64,000 bases of DNA from Bacillus taeanensis (GCF_003318295.1 NZ_QOCW01000023.1:1-64000), one strand, 5' to 3'; shown: positions 1 through 9,001, counted from the first letter of the stretch. Program-made: numbers and translations. The notes: generated from the sequence alone by a model not told the origin.

Positions 1-49
1 GACTAATTGGAGATCCATCAAACAATTTTAAAATTCTCCTTTTATCGGA

Positions 50-82
50 CAAACAGCCTCCATGTAAAGTGGAGGCTGTTTG
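50..82 (+). terminator. Hairpin, probable transcription terminator
   Basis: A 13-bp inverted repeat (arms 50-62 and 70-82, 7-nt loop) is followed by a short T-containing stretch. It would end a gene entering from the left edge. The T-tract is weak, so the call is tentative. The rest of 1-294 has no convincing gene. Confidence 0.55.
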
Positions 83-275
83 TTATTCATCATTCAATAT
101 GTCAAACTAAACAAAACAATCAGGTTCAAAATGTTAAATTAAAAATTATATTTCGGAATATTAAAAAGCTAAACCCTTGTTTTGATAAGTGTTTGGATGC
201 TTTCTGATGGAATTGATAAGTTTAACAAAGTAGCCTTTTTGTTAAACTCATCCCAACATTAAGATGAAACTCTAT

Positions 276-293
276 ATACTATCATTGTTGTAT
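276..293. promoter_or_regulatory. Palindromic site ATACTAT-N4-GTTGTAT (third copy)
   Basis: The same imperfect palindrome found upstream of the HTH gene (917-934) and upstream of its decayed paralogue (9579-9596) lies here directly after the HTH gene's stop codon. It is probably a binding site of that protein or part of a mobile unit's end. This is inferred from the recurrence only. Confidence 0.4.
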
Positions 294-294
294 A

Positions 295-897
295 TTATCT
301 CATACCGTTTCGAAGGTCCTGTTGAATAACTTCGATCATACGTGCAGCGACTTTCTCCTCAATCAAACTGTAATCCTCATGGAGTGCTAAACGCTGGCCT
401 TTATAGGGGAAGTATCCGTGTAAATAATACACACGCTTTTTCCGACCTTTTTCAACGTCTTGAAAAAATTGATCAAGGATTTTTTTCTGGTAAAGCCGGT
501 CATACCTTCGCGCCTTCAACAGGTCGGTCACCGTTTGTTTTCCAATCTCCACATAGTCCTCAAAAATAAATTTTTGAACAAGCTCCCACCACAGTTGAGC
601 ACGGGCTTCTTCTTTGGCCTCTTCCAAGGCTTTTTCATCTACTTTCTCATTTACTACTTTTATTGTATATAAATCATTTGAGTTCCCTGCAGCATGAATG
701 ACATCTATCAATCCTGGAGCTTTTGAAATCAAAAATGAACGCAGATCCTCTTCTTCAATACGCCAACCATCGCGACGCTTTTTAGGAGGGATTCCTTTTA
801 ACCTGCCTTGGCGCAGCCACCTGCGAATAACCTCAATGTTATCGGTAATTCCATAACGCTGTAAGACTTGAAAAGCTTCCTCAACCGTATAAGGCAT
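295..897 (-). CDS. MerR/excisionase-like helix-turn-helix protein
   Basis: A 200-aa protein. The N-terminus (about residues 1-50, starting MPYTVEEAF) looks like a MerR/excisionase-type HTH: a helix, a recognition-like stretch IEVIRRWLRQGRLKG, a basic PPKKRRDG turn, then an EEDL helix. The remainder is alpha-helical and charged with no motif I recognise. I chose the ATG at 897 because AAAGGAG lies 7 nt upstream; an ATG at 942 is in frame but has no ribosome binding site. A degenerate copy of the N-terminal part is at 9307-9564, so the gene belongs to a dispersed, probably mobile, family. Palindromic sites lie on both sides and suggest autoregulation. The function is unknown beyond DNA binding. 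Confidence 0.75.
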   Translation of the reverse strand: MPYTVEEAFQVLQRYGITDNIEVIRRWLRQGRLKGIPPKKRRDGWRIEEEDLRSFLISKAPGLIDVIHAAGNSNDLYTIKVVNEKVDEKALEEAKEEARAQLWWELVQKFIFEDYVEIGKQTVTDLLKARRYDRLYQKKILDQFFQDVEKGRKKRVYYLHGYFPYKGQRLALHEDYSLIEEKVAARMIEVIQQDLRNGMR

Positions 898-916
898 CGC
901 TCTTCTCCTTTCTTTA

Positions 917-961
917 ATACTACGAATGTTGTATATATCCATTATACTACTTTAGTAGTAT
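917..961. promoter_or_regulatory. Two palindromic operator-like sites upstream of the HTH gene
   Basis: Site 1 (917-934) is ATACTAC-N4-GTTGTAT. Site 2 (944-961) is the perfect ATACTACT-tt-AGTAGTAT. Both sit just upstream of the chosen start and probably overlap the promoter. They are plausible autoregulatory operators. Confidence 0.55.
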
Positions 962-976
962 ATGTCCAATGAAAAA

Positions 977-994
977 TGCCAGCACAAGCTGGCA
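977..994 (-). terminator. Rho-independent terminator of the dhaKL-glpX operon
   Basis: TGCCAGC, a 4-nt loop, then GCTGGCA, followed on the minus strand by TTTTTC. It lies about 150 bp after the glpX stop and marks the operon end. Confidence 0.7.
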
Positions 995-1140
995 TAATAA
1001 ATCAGATTAACATAATAACCATTTTGTTTAACTCATGAATTCAATTTTTCTTTTCATTAATCCCAGTAAAGATTAGAACCGATTAATCATTTCTTTTTTC
1101 CATTATCCATTATATTAAAAGAGGTCATATTATTGCTTAA

Positions 1141-2100
1141 CTATACTTTCTCTGCTAGTTCCACCTTATCATGAGTTGATTCTATAAAATAGGCACGTCC
1201 AGCATTTCCGTACGTAAATAAAGAGTGTGTACTCACTTTATCCTTATTTTTATTTCTGACCCCTCTAAGTAATGCCCCTTCTGTTATACCAGTTGCTGAA
1301 AAGAAACACTGGTTAGACTTTACAAGATCGTCCATTTTTAATGAAACTTCTGGATTGGAAATTCCCATTTTCAAACATCTATTATATTCATCATCATTAT
1401 TTGGCAACAGTTGTCCTTGAAGTTCTCCTCCTAGACACTTTAAAGCCACTGCAGAAACAACACCTTCAGGTGCCCCTCCAATTCCTACAAACATATCAAT
1501 TCCGGTTCCTTCTATCGCAGTCGCAATTGCACAAGTTACGTCAACATCACTAAATAAACAAATACGAGCACCTGCTTCCTGTACTTCCTTGATGATTTTT
1601 TTATGTCTTTCTCTATCTTGAACCATTACTGTAAGGTCTGAAACTTTTTTCCCGTTAGCTTCTGCCACAATTTTCATATTTTCTAAAAGAGGAGCATCTA
1701 TATTGATTTTTCCGGCTGCATTCCTTCCTACTGCAATTTTTTTCATATACATATCAGGTGCATGTAAAAGACTTCCTCTAGACGCAGCTGCAATAACTGA
1801 TATGGAATTCCCCTGACCACTTGCAATTAAATTTGTTCCATCTAATGGATCCACTGCTATATCTAATTTAGGACCATTTTTCGTCCCGACCTCTTCACCA
1901 ATATATAACATTGGAGCTTCATCTAATTCTCCTTCTCCTATAACAACAACAGCATTTATATCAAGAGCATTTAACCTTGAACGCATCGCCGTAGTAGCTG
2001 CAGCATCTGCCTCATTTTTCTGTCCCCGTCCAACCCATGGCATTGACGCAACGGCTGCATATTCTGTAACACTTAAAAAATCAAATAGCAAATGATCCAT
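1141..2100 (-). CDS. glpX: Class II fructose-1,6-bisphosphatase (GlpX family)
   Basis: A 319-aa GlpX-family phosphatase. It hydrolyses fructose-1,6-bisphosphate and, in some family members, sedoheptulose-1,7-bisphosphate. Visible signatures are GEGELDEAP (about residues 55-63), DPLDGTN (84-90, the metal-binding motif) and a GIGGAPEG loop near the middle, with full family length. The ATG at 2100 has a GGGAGAGG site upstream; the longer TTG start at 2121 does not. It is the last gene of the importer-DhaKL operon. There it could return triose phosphates to hexose phosphate or, if a tetrulose is the substrate, provide the sedoheptulose bisphosphatase step. Plasmid-borne GlpX paralogues serve the RuMP cycle in methylotrophic bacilli, and hxlAB lies 17 kb away. 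The family is certain; the substrate is inferred. Confidence 0.93.
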   Translation of the reverse strand: MDHLLFDFLSVTEYAAVASMPWVGRGQKNEADAAATTAMRSRLNALDINAVVVIGEGELDEAPMLYIGEEVGTKNGPKLDIAVDPLDGTNLIASGQGNSISVIAAASRGSLLHAPDMYMKKIAVGRNAAGKINIDAPLLENMKIVAEANGKKVSDLTVMVQDRERHKKIIKEVQEAGARICLFSDVDVTCAIATAIEGTGIDMFVGIGGAPEGVVSAVALKCLGGELQGQLLPNNDDEYNRCLKMGISNPEVSLKMDDLVKSNQCFFSATGITEGALLRGVRNKNKDKVSTHSLFTYGNAGRAYFIESTHDKVELAEKV

Positions 2101-2282
2101 AATAACCTCTCCCTTTTTCAAAATAACTAATAAAGAAAACCCTTGTTGACTTTACTTTAAGGATATTAATAAGGAAATTGATCATGGAGATTTTCTCTAA
2201 CCAATCAATTAATTACTCCTTTATCCGTCGTGTAATCTAACAAGGGTTGACAAATATTAAATAATAAAATAATTATTAACTT

Positions 2283-2930
2283 TTACTTTACTAATGTATT
2301 GATATAATCTGAAAATCCTCTAAAAAACAATGCACCGACAGTTGCACCAGGATCTTGATGCCCAATGGATTTCTCTAAATAACGTCCAGCTCTTCCATGT
2401 TGTGATTGCATTTGTTTAGTATTAGTCATTCCTTCTTCAGCTGCTTTATAAGCTTCTGTAATCGCTTCCTCTAAAGAACTTCCATTTTTATTTGCATTTT
2501 CAATAGCTGCATATGCCGGATGGAGAGAATCAAGTATTGTTTTATCACCTACTTCAGCTTTTCCTCGTTCTCTAATACCATCGACCATTGCCTTTACAGC
2601 AGTTGATAAATCTTCAAGTGTTAGCTCTGTTTTACCTTGTGATATTTTACCAGATCTCATAAGCGCAGTTGCAACCAATGTTCCCATTGTGGAAGCAGCA
2701 GCATTTGCCATTTCTAATCCACTTTGCATAAGTAATACGCCAATATCTTCCTCAGGTACATTTGGCAAATGATTTTTTATTGCTTTAAACCCTTTAGACA
2801 TCGTTAGCCCTATATCACCATCCCCCAAAGCACCGTCCAACTTACATAAATAATCTTTATTTTCATCCATGATTTCACTAATTTTTGAAAGTATGTTTTT
2901 AATATCATCAATCGTTAACACCGTTTTCAT
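2283..2930 (-). CDS. dhaL: Dihydroxyacetone kinase ADP/ATP-binding subunit DhaL-like
   Basis: A 215-aa DhaL-family nucleotide-binding subunit. The LGDGDIG motif (about residues 35-41), which carries the magnesium-binding aspartates, is intact, as are the ASTMGT and DPGATVGA stretches lining the nucleotide pocket. The ATG at 2930 is 9 nt from AGGAG and is preferred to the TTG at 2936. It lies 31 bp downstream of dhaK in the same operon. No DhaM phosphotransfer gene is present in the window. The pair therefore either uses ATP directly or borrows a DhaM from elsewhere. Related DhaK/DhaL pairs act on erythrulose or apulose as well as dihydroxyacetone, so the substrate is open. Confidence 0.92.
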   Translation of the reverse strand: MKTVLTIDDIKNILSKISEIMDENKDYLCKLDGALGDGDIGLTMSKGFKAIKNHLPNVPEEDIGVLLMQSGLEMANAAASTMGTLVATALMRSGKISQGKTELTLEDLSTAVKAMVDGIRERGKAEVGDKTILDSLHPAYAAIENANKNGSSLEEAITEAYKAAEEGMTNTKQMQSQHGRAGRYLEKSIGHQDPGATVGALFFRGFSDYINTLVK

Positions 2931-2961
2931 TGACAACCACTCCTATATAATAATTTTTTAT

Positions 2962-3984
2962 TTAATTTTGAGAAAAAAATGGCGTATCAAATGGCGCATC
3001 AAGTAATTCTTGAAGTTCATCATCCAACTTTAAAATAGAGACTGAAAGTCCTACCATTTCTAAAGAAGTTGCAAATTCACCAATATAACGGCTGTATACA
3101 TGAATCCCTTTTTCTTCTAAGAGTTTGTGAACTTTTCGATACACGATGTATAATTCTTCAAGTGGTGTTGCACCTAATCCATTTATTAAAACAGAAACAT
3201 CATTACCTGCAGAAACTGGCATATCTGCTAAAATAGAATTTACAAGTGTTTCAGCAATTGAATCAGCCGATTCTAATTCTCCTGTCTTGACCCCAGGCTC
3301 CCCATGAATACCCATACCAATCTCCATTTTACCTTCTTCTATATGAAATGTCGGACGACCAACAGCAGGTAATGTACAAGGTGATAATGCAACACCCATT
3401 GTTCGAATGGACTTATTTGCTTTTTCAGCAATCCTTTTTACTTCTTCTAAACTCGCACCAGTTTCAGCTTTTGCCCCTGCTAATTTATACATATAAAACA
3501 TTCCTGCAACACCGCGACGTTTCTCTTCCTGTCCTTTAGGCATCGAAGCGACATCATCAGTTGAAACAACACTTTCTACTTGTATCCCTTCCATATCGGC
3601 TAATTCCGAAGCCATATCAAAATTCATCACATCTCCACCATAATTACCAAATAAATTTAATACCCCTTTACCACTATTAACAGCACGAATTACATCAAGC
3701 ATTTGTTGAGAACTAGGAGATTGAAAGATATCTCCTACTGCAACCCCATCAAGCATTCCCTTCCCAACATACCCTAGAAACAAAGGTAAATGGCCTGATC
3801 CTCCTCCAGTAACAATACCAACTTTATCCTTAACAGGTGCATCAACGCGAATAAGTGACCGGTTATCTTTACGAATACTCTTAAGCTTGTTTGAATGTGC
3901 TAAAAGTAACCCTTCAAGCATTTCATCAACAACATTTTCCGGATTGTTCATAATTTTTTTCATTGTATAAGTTTGTTCTGACAT
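2962..3984 (-). CDS. dhaK: Dihydroxyacetone kinase substrate-binding subunit DhaK-like
   Basis: A 340-aa DhaK-family subunit. It contains the GGGSGH phosphate/substrate loop (about 60-65), FGNYGGD (112-118) and GMGIHGEPG, whose His227 is the residue that covalently holds the keto-sugar in the family. The start at 3984 follows TAGGAGGAG. It lies 31 bp downstream of the permease gene, which places a keto-sugar kinase directly behind a sugar importer. The likely reaction is phosphorylation of an imported three- or four-carbon ketose (dihydroxyacetone, erythrulose or similar). The family is certain; the exact ketose cannot be read from the sequence. Confidence 0.93.
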   Translation of the reverse strand: MSEQTYTMKKIMNNPENVVDEMLEGLLLAHSNKLKSIRKDNRSLIRVDAPVKDKVGIVTGGGSGHLPLFLGYVGKGMLDGVAVGDIFQSPSSQQMLDVIRAVNSGKGVLNLFGNYGGDVMNFDMASELADMEGIQVESVVSTDDVASMPKGQEEKRRGVAGMFYMYKLAGAKAETGASLEEVKRIAEKANKSIRTMGVALSPCTLPAVGRPTFHIEEGKMEIGMGIHGEPGVKTGELESADSIAETLVNSILADMPVSAGNDVSVLINGLGATPLEELYIVYRKVHKLLEEKGIHVYSRYIGEFATSLEMVGLSVSILKLDDELQELLDAPFDTPFFSQN

Positions 3985-4015
3985 AAAATCTCCTCCTAGT
4001 ACTAATTAAATATTT

Positions 4016-5044
4016 TTATTTCTTGTTTCCATAAGAATCAATTAACGCTGCTAAAAGAATAACAGCCCCCATAATCAGTCCCTGATAATGAGCAGAAATA
4101 TTCATTAAATTCATTCCTGTATTAATTACATTAATTAAAAGTACGCCAATCACCGTACCAAAGATAGTTCCACGTCCACCCATTAAACTTGAGCCACCGA
4201 TAACAACAGCAGCAATCGCCATTAACTCTAAATTTGTTCCGGCTAATGGTGAACCTGATCCTAGCCTAGCAGTCATCAGAATGCCAGCGATTCCCGATAA
4301 AAGACCCGCAATGATATATACCATCATTTCAATACGCTTGACATTAATACCAGATAATTCAGCTGCTTTCTTGTTGTTTCCAATTGCATACACTTGTCTC
4401 CCAAAGAGTGTATATTGTAAAACATAGTGACCAATAATAAAAACAATAATCGGAATTATTATCATTATCGGAATACCAATAACTTCACCTGTACGTAAGA
4501 ATTTGAAAAACGCATTATCATAAATAGAAATTGTTTGCGCATCTGTATAGACTAGTGCAACTGATCTTGCTGCCGCCATCATACCCAAAGTGACAATAAA
4601 AGGAGCCATTTTAAATTTTGTAATAAAAAATCCGTTAATCCCACCACTTAGTGCCCCTATTACTACACCAGCTAATAAAACAATTACTAACGGAAAACCA
4701 TTGCTTACCAATCCCGCTACAATAACACTTGAAAGTCCCAACACCGAACCTACCCCAAGATCAATTCCTGCTGTAATAATAACGTAAGTCATACCAATTG
4801 CAACTACACCCATGATCGCACTTTGAAGAAAGATATTTTTAATATTCTCAATATCTAAAAAACGTTCTGTTGTAAGTGATAAAATCGCACAAACAATAAC
4901 CAATGCTAGTAATACTTTGTTTTTTAACAAAGCTTGTAATGCACTTTTTCCAACACTCATTCCACTTAAATTTCTCCCAACTGATCGTTCACTTACGACT
5001 TCGACCTGATCAGTATAAATATGCGCCTCTTTTTTTCTTTCCAT
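4016..5044 (-). CDS. Ribose-type sugar ABC transporter permease (RbsC family)
   Basis: A 342-aa polytopic membrane protein of the RbsC/BPD_transp_2 family. A hydrophilic N-terminus of about 40 residues precedes about nine or ten hydrophobic segments. The family signature region around TAGIDLGVGSVLGLSSV and the C-terminal GGRGTIFGTVIGVLL are clear. The start at 5044 follows AAAGGAGTG. Its stop codon lies 31 bp ahead of dhaK and its start 3 bp after the ATPase stop, so expression is tightly coupled. It forms the inner-membrane channel of the importer with the two neighbouring proteins. Substrate not determinable; a short keto-sugar or polyol is suggested by the DhaKL neighbours. Confidence 0.93.
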   Translation of the reverse strand: MERKKEAHIYTDQVEVVSERSVGRNLSGMSVGKSALQALLKNKVLLALVIVCAILSLTTERFLDIENIKNIFLQSAIMGVVAIGMTYVIITAGIDLGVGSVLGLSSVIVAGLVSNGFPLVIVLLAGVVIGALSGGINGFFITKFKMAPFIVTLGMMAAARSVALVYTDAQTISIYDNAFFKFLRTGEVIGIPIMIIIPIIVFIIGHYVLQYTLFGRQVYAIGNNKKAAELSGINVKRIEMMVYIIAGLLSGIAGILMTARLGSGSPLAGTNLELMAIAAVVIGGSSLMGGRGTIFGTVIGVLLINVINTGMNLMNISAHYQGLIMGAVILLAALIDSYGNKK

Positions 5045-5047
5045 CCG

Positions 5048-6541
5048 TCACACTCCTTTCGTTGAAGCAATCATAATTTTTTCAGAAGTTGCTTCTTCTT
5101 TCTTAAAGTCCCCCGTAATTTTCCCATGTGCCATAACAATCACACGGTCACTTAAACCTAAAACCTCTGGTAGCTCAGAAGAGACAATAATAATTGAAGT
5201 ACCACTTGTCGCTAATTCATTAATAATTTTATAGATTTCTTTTTTTGCTCGGATATCAATTCCTCTTGTCGGCTCGTCTAATATTAAAATTTCTGGCTTC
5301 GTTTCTAACCATTTCCCAATAATGGCTTTTTGTTGATTTCCACCACTTAAATTTGACAAATCAACTTTTGAATTTGGTGCTTTAATTTCCAATTTCCGAA
5401 TGTAATTGTTAGCGATTTCATTTTCCTTTTTAAAGCGAATATTTTTTAAAAACCCAACAATATCTTTTAATGTAACAATGGAAATATTTTGAGCCACTGA
5501 AAAACCGCTAATCATTCCTTCATACCTTCGGTCCTCTGGTACAAAACCAATCTTTAATTTAATTGCGTCTCTTGTTGATTGAATATTTACTGTTTTTCCA
5601 TGTACGAAAATTTCACCTTTATCTTTTTTTCGATAACCAAAAATTGTTTGCATTACCTCCGTTCTGCCTGCTCCCATTAATCCTGAAAACCCCAATATTT
5701 CCCCTTTGTGAAGCTTAAAAGAAACATTTTCTATATGATCTTTTACTGTTAAATTCTTCACTTCTAAAATTACGTCTTCACTATTTTCTCCAATTCTTTC
5801 AGGATAAACTTGTGTGAGTTCTCTTCCAACTAGCATTTTCACAATATCAGCTGGAGTAAGTTTATCAGCTGCGCCTTGTCCTGCATTTTGACCATCTCGA
5901 AGAACAACAACACGATCACAAATTTCATAAATCTCTTCCATACGGTGTGAAATATAAATGATAGCTATTCCTTTTTTCTTTAGTGATCGAATAATTTCAA
6001 ATAGTTTCTCAGTTTCATTTTCTGTAATTGCAGAAGTTGGTTCATCCATAATAAGAATTTTTGAATTAAAAGATAAAGATTTAGCAATTTCAACTAATTG
6101 CTGTGAAGCAACACTTAAATCTTCAACAATTGCCCTTGGATTAATATCGAATCCTAGATCTTGAAGTAATATTTCAGCATCATGAAACAATTTTTTCCTA
6201 TCAAGATTTATCCCTTTACGTGGCAAAGAATGTATAAATATATTTTCAGCAACTGTTAAATAAGGTAAAAGATTAAGTTCCTGATGAATGATACTAATGC
6301 CAACATTTTGTGAATCTTTCGTGCTAGTTAATACTATTTTATTTCCTTCAAACCAAATTTCCCCTTGATCAGGTGTATAGATTCCACTAAGCACCTTCAT
6401 AAGTGTTGATTTTCCTGCACCGTTCTCTCCTAAAAGACCTATTATTTCGCCACTATGAATTTCAAAATTGACAGAATCTAAAGCTTTTACACCTGGAAAC
6501 TCTTTCGATATATTTTTCATAGATAATAAAGCGTTTGACAT
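5048..6541 (-). CDS. Sugar ABC transporter double ATPase (RbsA family)
   Basis: A 497-aa protein with two ABC domains, the normal RbsA/MglA size. Domain 1 has Walker A GENGAGKST (about 38-46), a degenerate signature (DLSVASQQLVE) and Walker B LIMDEPTS. Domain 2 has a degenerate Walker A (GLMGAGRTE), the canonical signature LSGGNQQK and LILDEPTRGID. One degenerate site in each domain is usual for this family. The start at 6541 follows GGGGGTGAT. It energises uptake by the permease immediately downstream. Confidence 0.94.
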   Translation of the reverse strand: MSNALLSMKNISKEFPGVKALDSVNFEIHSGEIIGLLGENGAGKSTLMKVLSGIYTPDQGEIWFEGNKIVLTSTKDSQNVGISIIHQELNLLPYLTVAENIFIHSLPRKGINLDRKKLFHDAEILLQDLGFDINPRAIVEDLSVASQQLVEIAKSLSFNSKILIMDEPTSAITENETEKLFEIIRSLKKKGIAIIYISHRMEEIYEICDRVVVLRDGQNAGQGAADKLTPADIVKMLVGRELTQVYPERIGENSEDVILEVKNLTVKDHIENVSFKLHKGEILGFSGLMGAGRTEVMQTIFGYRKKDKGEIFVHGKTVNIQSTRDAIKLKIGFVPEDRRYEGMISGFSVAQNISIVTLKDIVGFLKNIRFKKENEIANNYIRKLEIKAPNSKVDLSNLSGGNQQKAIIGKWLETKPEILILDEPTRGIDIRAKKEIYKIINELATSGTSIIIVSSELPEVLGLSDRVIVMAHGKITGDFKKEEATSEKIMIASTKGV

Positions 6542-6606
6542 TTAGATCACCCCCTATATGGTTTGAGAAGGGGATAAGTTACATCCCCTTTCAATTTACA
6601 AATAAA

Positions 6607-7632
6607 TTATTTAGCTTTTAATTCTTTAGCCCATAGTTCTTCAGTATCGATATTTTCCTTTGTTACAAGAAAGTTTCTCGTATAAGTATGATCCTCTACC
6701 TCTTCACCATTTAAGTATTGTTTCACATAATCTACACCCATCTCACCCATTTTAATAGGAATTTGTGAGATCGTAGCATCTATTCTACCGTTTTCAATTG
6801 CTTGAATTGCTTGGCGATTACCATCAATTCCAATAATTATAATGTGCTCCTTATCATCAATTGGCTTAAATCTTCCAGCCTGTTCAATTGCATTGGCAGC
6901 ACCTACAGAATTGTCATCGTTATGCCCAAATACTGCATCAATTTCACCATGTGCTTGCAATATATTTGTCATTACATTCAGCGCTTTTTCTTGATTAAAA
7001 TCTGCTGGTTGACGAGCAATAATTTCAATATTAGGATACTTTGATTCCATTTGTTCATTAAATCCTTGTCCACGATCTCTAGCAGCCGTTGTACCTTGTA
7101 AACCTTGAAGTTCAACTACTTTTCCTTTATATTCGCCGTAACGTTCCTTTAACTTTTCAGCAATAAAATCTGCTGACTTACGTCCCATTTCCACATTGTC
7201 TGTCTCTAGAAATGACAGCAATTCACCGGCACTAGATCCTCTATCTAATGCTATTACAGGAATATTAGCTTCATTAGCCTTCTCAATAGCCGGAACAATC
7301 GCTTCAGCATCTTGAGGGTTTACCAATATAGCACGAACACCTTGTTGAATTAAATCTTCGATATCTGCAATTTGTTTTGCGGTATCATTATTTGCATTAG
7401 CACTAATTAGTTCAAATCCATTCTGTTCAGCACCTTGTTCAACACCTTGGTTTAATGCCACAAAGAAGTCAATGTTCTGCGTTGAATTAGATAAACCAAT
7501 CTTGATCTTTCCATCATCCGAAGAAGAGCCATTATCATTTGTATTACTACTTGACGTTTCTTCACTGGAACTACATGCAGCAGCAAACATAACTAAAGCT
7601 AACATCATGACAGATAGTAAAATTTTTTTCAT
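6607..7632 (-). CDS. Sugar-binding lipoprotein of the ABC importer (RbsB family)
   Basis: A 341-aa periplasmic-binding-protein-like lipoprotein. Its lipoprotein signal ends FAAAC, with Cys20 the lipidated residue, followed by a Ser/Asn-rich linker (about 21-45). The mature part has the Peripla_BP_4 fold features, for example LSNSTQNIDFFVALNQG near its start, LDRGSSAGE, and FGHNDDNSVGAANA. It captures the sugar outside the cell for the permease/ATPase pair. It is the first gene of the operon; an operator-like half palindrome (7706-7717) lies in its leader. Substrate unknown. Confidence 0.93.
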   Translation of the reverse strand: MKKILLSVMMLALVMFAAACSSSEETSSSNTNDNGSSSDDGKIKIGLSNSTQNIDFFVALNQGVEQGAEQNGFELISANANNDTAKQIADIEDLIQQGVRAILVNPQDAEAIVPAIEKANEANIPVIALDRGSSAGELLSFLETDNVEMGRKSADFIAEKLKERYGEYKGKVVELQGLQGTTAARDRGQGFNEQMESKYPNIEIIARQPADFNQEKALNVMTNILQAHGEIDAVFGHNDDNSVGAANAIEQAGRFKPIDDKEHIIIIGIDGNRQAIQAIENGRIDATISQIPIKMGEMGVDYVKQYLNGEEVEDHTYTRNFLVTKENIDTEELWAKELKAK

Positions 7633-7705
7633 TTTGAAAATCCCCCCAATTTACTGAATGTTTACATATGAATGAAGAAATGAAGCGATCTTAACAGTTA
7701 AACAA

Positions 7706-7717
7706 TGAAACGTCTGA
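7706..7717. promoter_or_regulatory. Degenerate LacI operator in the transport operon leader
   Basis: TGAAACGTCTGA matches the perfect TGAAACGTTTCA operators upstream of lacI at 10 of 12 positions. It lies between the lacI-like gene and the binding-protein gene. On the minus strand it falls between a TTGTCA element (7715-7720) and a weak -10, so repression of the transport operon is plausible. Confidence 0.45.
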
Positions 7718-7762
7718 CAATCACCTCCTCAAATTTCATAAACATCATGAACATGTAGTCTA

Positions 7763-8770
7763 TTAAATAGTTAACTTATTACTCGAATTACCAATTATAA
7801 TTTCAGGTTGAATGATATATTTCCTAGGTTCATTTTGGAATTGTTTTTTAATTTTACTAAAAAGAACATCTACTGCAACTTGTCCTATTTTATCCGGATT
7901 TTCCTTAGCTATAGTAACTTTAGGTCGGAATATATCAAACGGATCAACCTCTCCAAAACCAATAATATCTATGTCTTCTGATATTTGTAATCCCAGTTGC
8001 CATGCGGCTCTAACTGCACCGGCCAAGAAGTTGGGATTAGTTGCAAAAATACCTTCTGGTTTTTTCACCTGTAAAAAACCAGCTATTTTTTCTGTTATTT
8101 TATTAATATCCCATCTATTATTTAGTTCTAATAAAGTTTGCTTACTACGATCAAGACCAAGGGAAGTGATTGCCAGCTTTATACCATTTAAACGCTCTTC
8201 TTCTATCGAATTAGCAGAAGAACCATGTATAAAAAAGAGTTTACGATGACCTTTATCGTATAAATGTTGGACAAGTTGGGTAGCAGTATCTTTGTTTTCA
8301 TGCATCACTATATCAAAATTAGCTCCTTCAATTTTTCTCTCTATTAATACCACTGGAATTGAAGTTGGTATTTCTACATCGTCAAGATTATTACCTGTAG
8401 GATACATGATAATGCCGTCTACCCTTTTTTCAATTAACCACTGCAATGTAGGGACTTCACGTTTTGAATCATAATGGTTGAAACAAAAAATAATTTTATA
8501 TCCCATCATTGAAGTTACCCGTTCAATGGACTTCATAATTTTCATTAAATAAATTTCTTCCGTATCAGGAAGAATTACTCCTATAATGTTTGTTTTGGAG
8601 TTTTTTAAACTTCTAGCAATACCATTTGGTTTGTAGTTTAATAAAGAAATTGCTAATAAAACACGTTCTCTAATTTGATCACTTACATATCCTGATTTAT
8701 TAATTACTTTTGATACTGTCCCTACTGATACACCTGCTGCCTTTGCTACATCTTTTATTGTTGTATTAAT
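7763..8770 (-). CDS. LacI-family transcriptional regulator, probable AUU start
   Basis: The reading frame encodes a complete 335-aa LacI-family regulator. Its N-terminal HTH reads NTTIKDVAKAAGVSVGTVSK and runs on through INKSGYVS, followed by the usual hinge (YKPNGIARSLK) and a sugar-binding domain. The first in-frame ATG is only at 8545 and would remove the whole HTH. The frame is open up to 8770. An ATT codon there occupies exactly the place of the initiator Met and lies 7 nt after GAGGGG. I infer an AUU start (or a sequencing error). It probably represses the downstream importer-dhaKL-glpX operon and itself through TGAAACGTTTCA sites. Confidence 0.85.
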   Translation of the reverse strand: MNTTIKDVAKAAGVSVGTVSKVINKSGYVSDQIRERVLLAISLLNYKPNGIARSLKNSKTNIIGVILPDTEEIYLMKIMKSIERVTSMMGYKIIFCFNHYDSKREVPTLQWLIEKRVDGIIMYPTGNNLDDVEIPTSIPVVLIERKIEGANFDIVMHENKDTATQLVQHLYDKGHRKLFFIHGSSANSIEEERLNGIKLAITSLGLDRSKQTLLELNNRWDINKITEKIAGFLQVKKPEGIFATNPNFLAGAVRAAWQLGLQISEDIDIIGFGEVDPFDIFRPKVTIAKENPDKIGQVAVDVLFSKIKKQFQNEPRKYIIQPEIIIGNSSNKLTI

Positions 8771-8785
8771 AAGATCACCCCTCAG

Positions 8786-8797
8786 TGAAACGTTTCA
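8786..8797. promoter_or_regulatory. LacI-type operator TGAAACGTTTCA (copy 1)
   Basis: A perfect 12-bp palindrome just upstream of the lacI-like gene's ribosome binding site, identical to copies at 8846 and 9002. Position and repetition suggest autoregulation. Confidence 0.65.
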
Positions 8798-8845
8798 TTC
8801 TATTTTCAAAAAAATTTATTTTAAAATTGATGTTATAATTCCTAA

Positions 8846-8857
8846 TGAAACGTTTCA
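8846..8857. promoter_or_regulatory. LacI-type operator TGAAACGTTTCA (copy 2)
   Basis: A second identical 12-bp palindrome, 60 bp (start to start) from copy 1, so both lie on nearly the same face of the helix, which would suit cooperative binding. Confidence 0.65.
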
Positions 8858-9001
8858 TTCTTGTTGAAATGAAAATATATTTGTTACTAAACAAATATTA
8901 TACCGATACATGAATCATTTTATTTGAAGTTAACCCTATTATTTAAAGCGTTTTCATAAATATTCTTTAAAAAAGTCTTTGATTAATAATTAAAAACTTA
9001 A

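Noticed and set aside
7..207. Open reading frame of 66 codons at the left edge
   Set aside because: Runs through the terminator hairpin at 50-82, lacks a ribosome binding site and resembles nothing.
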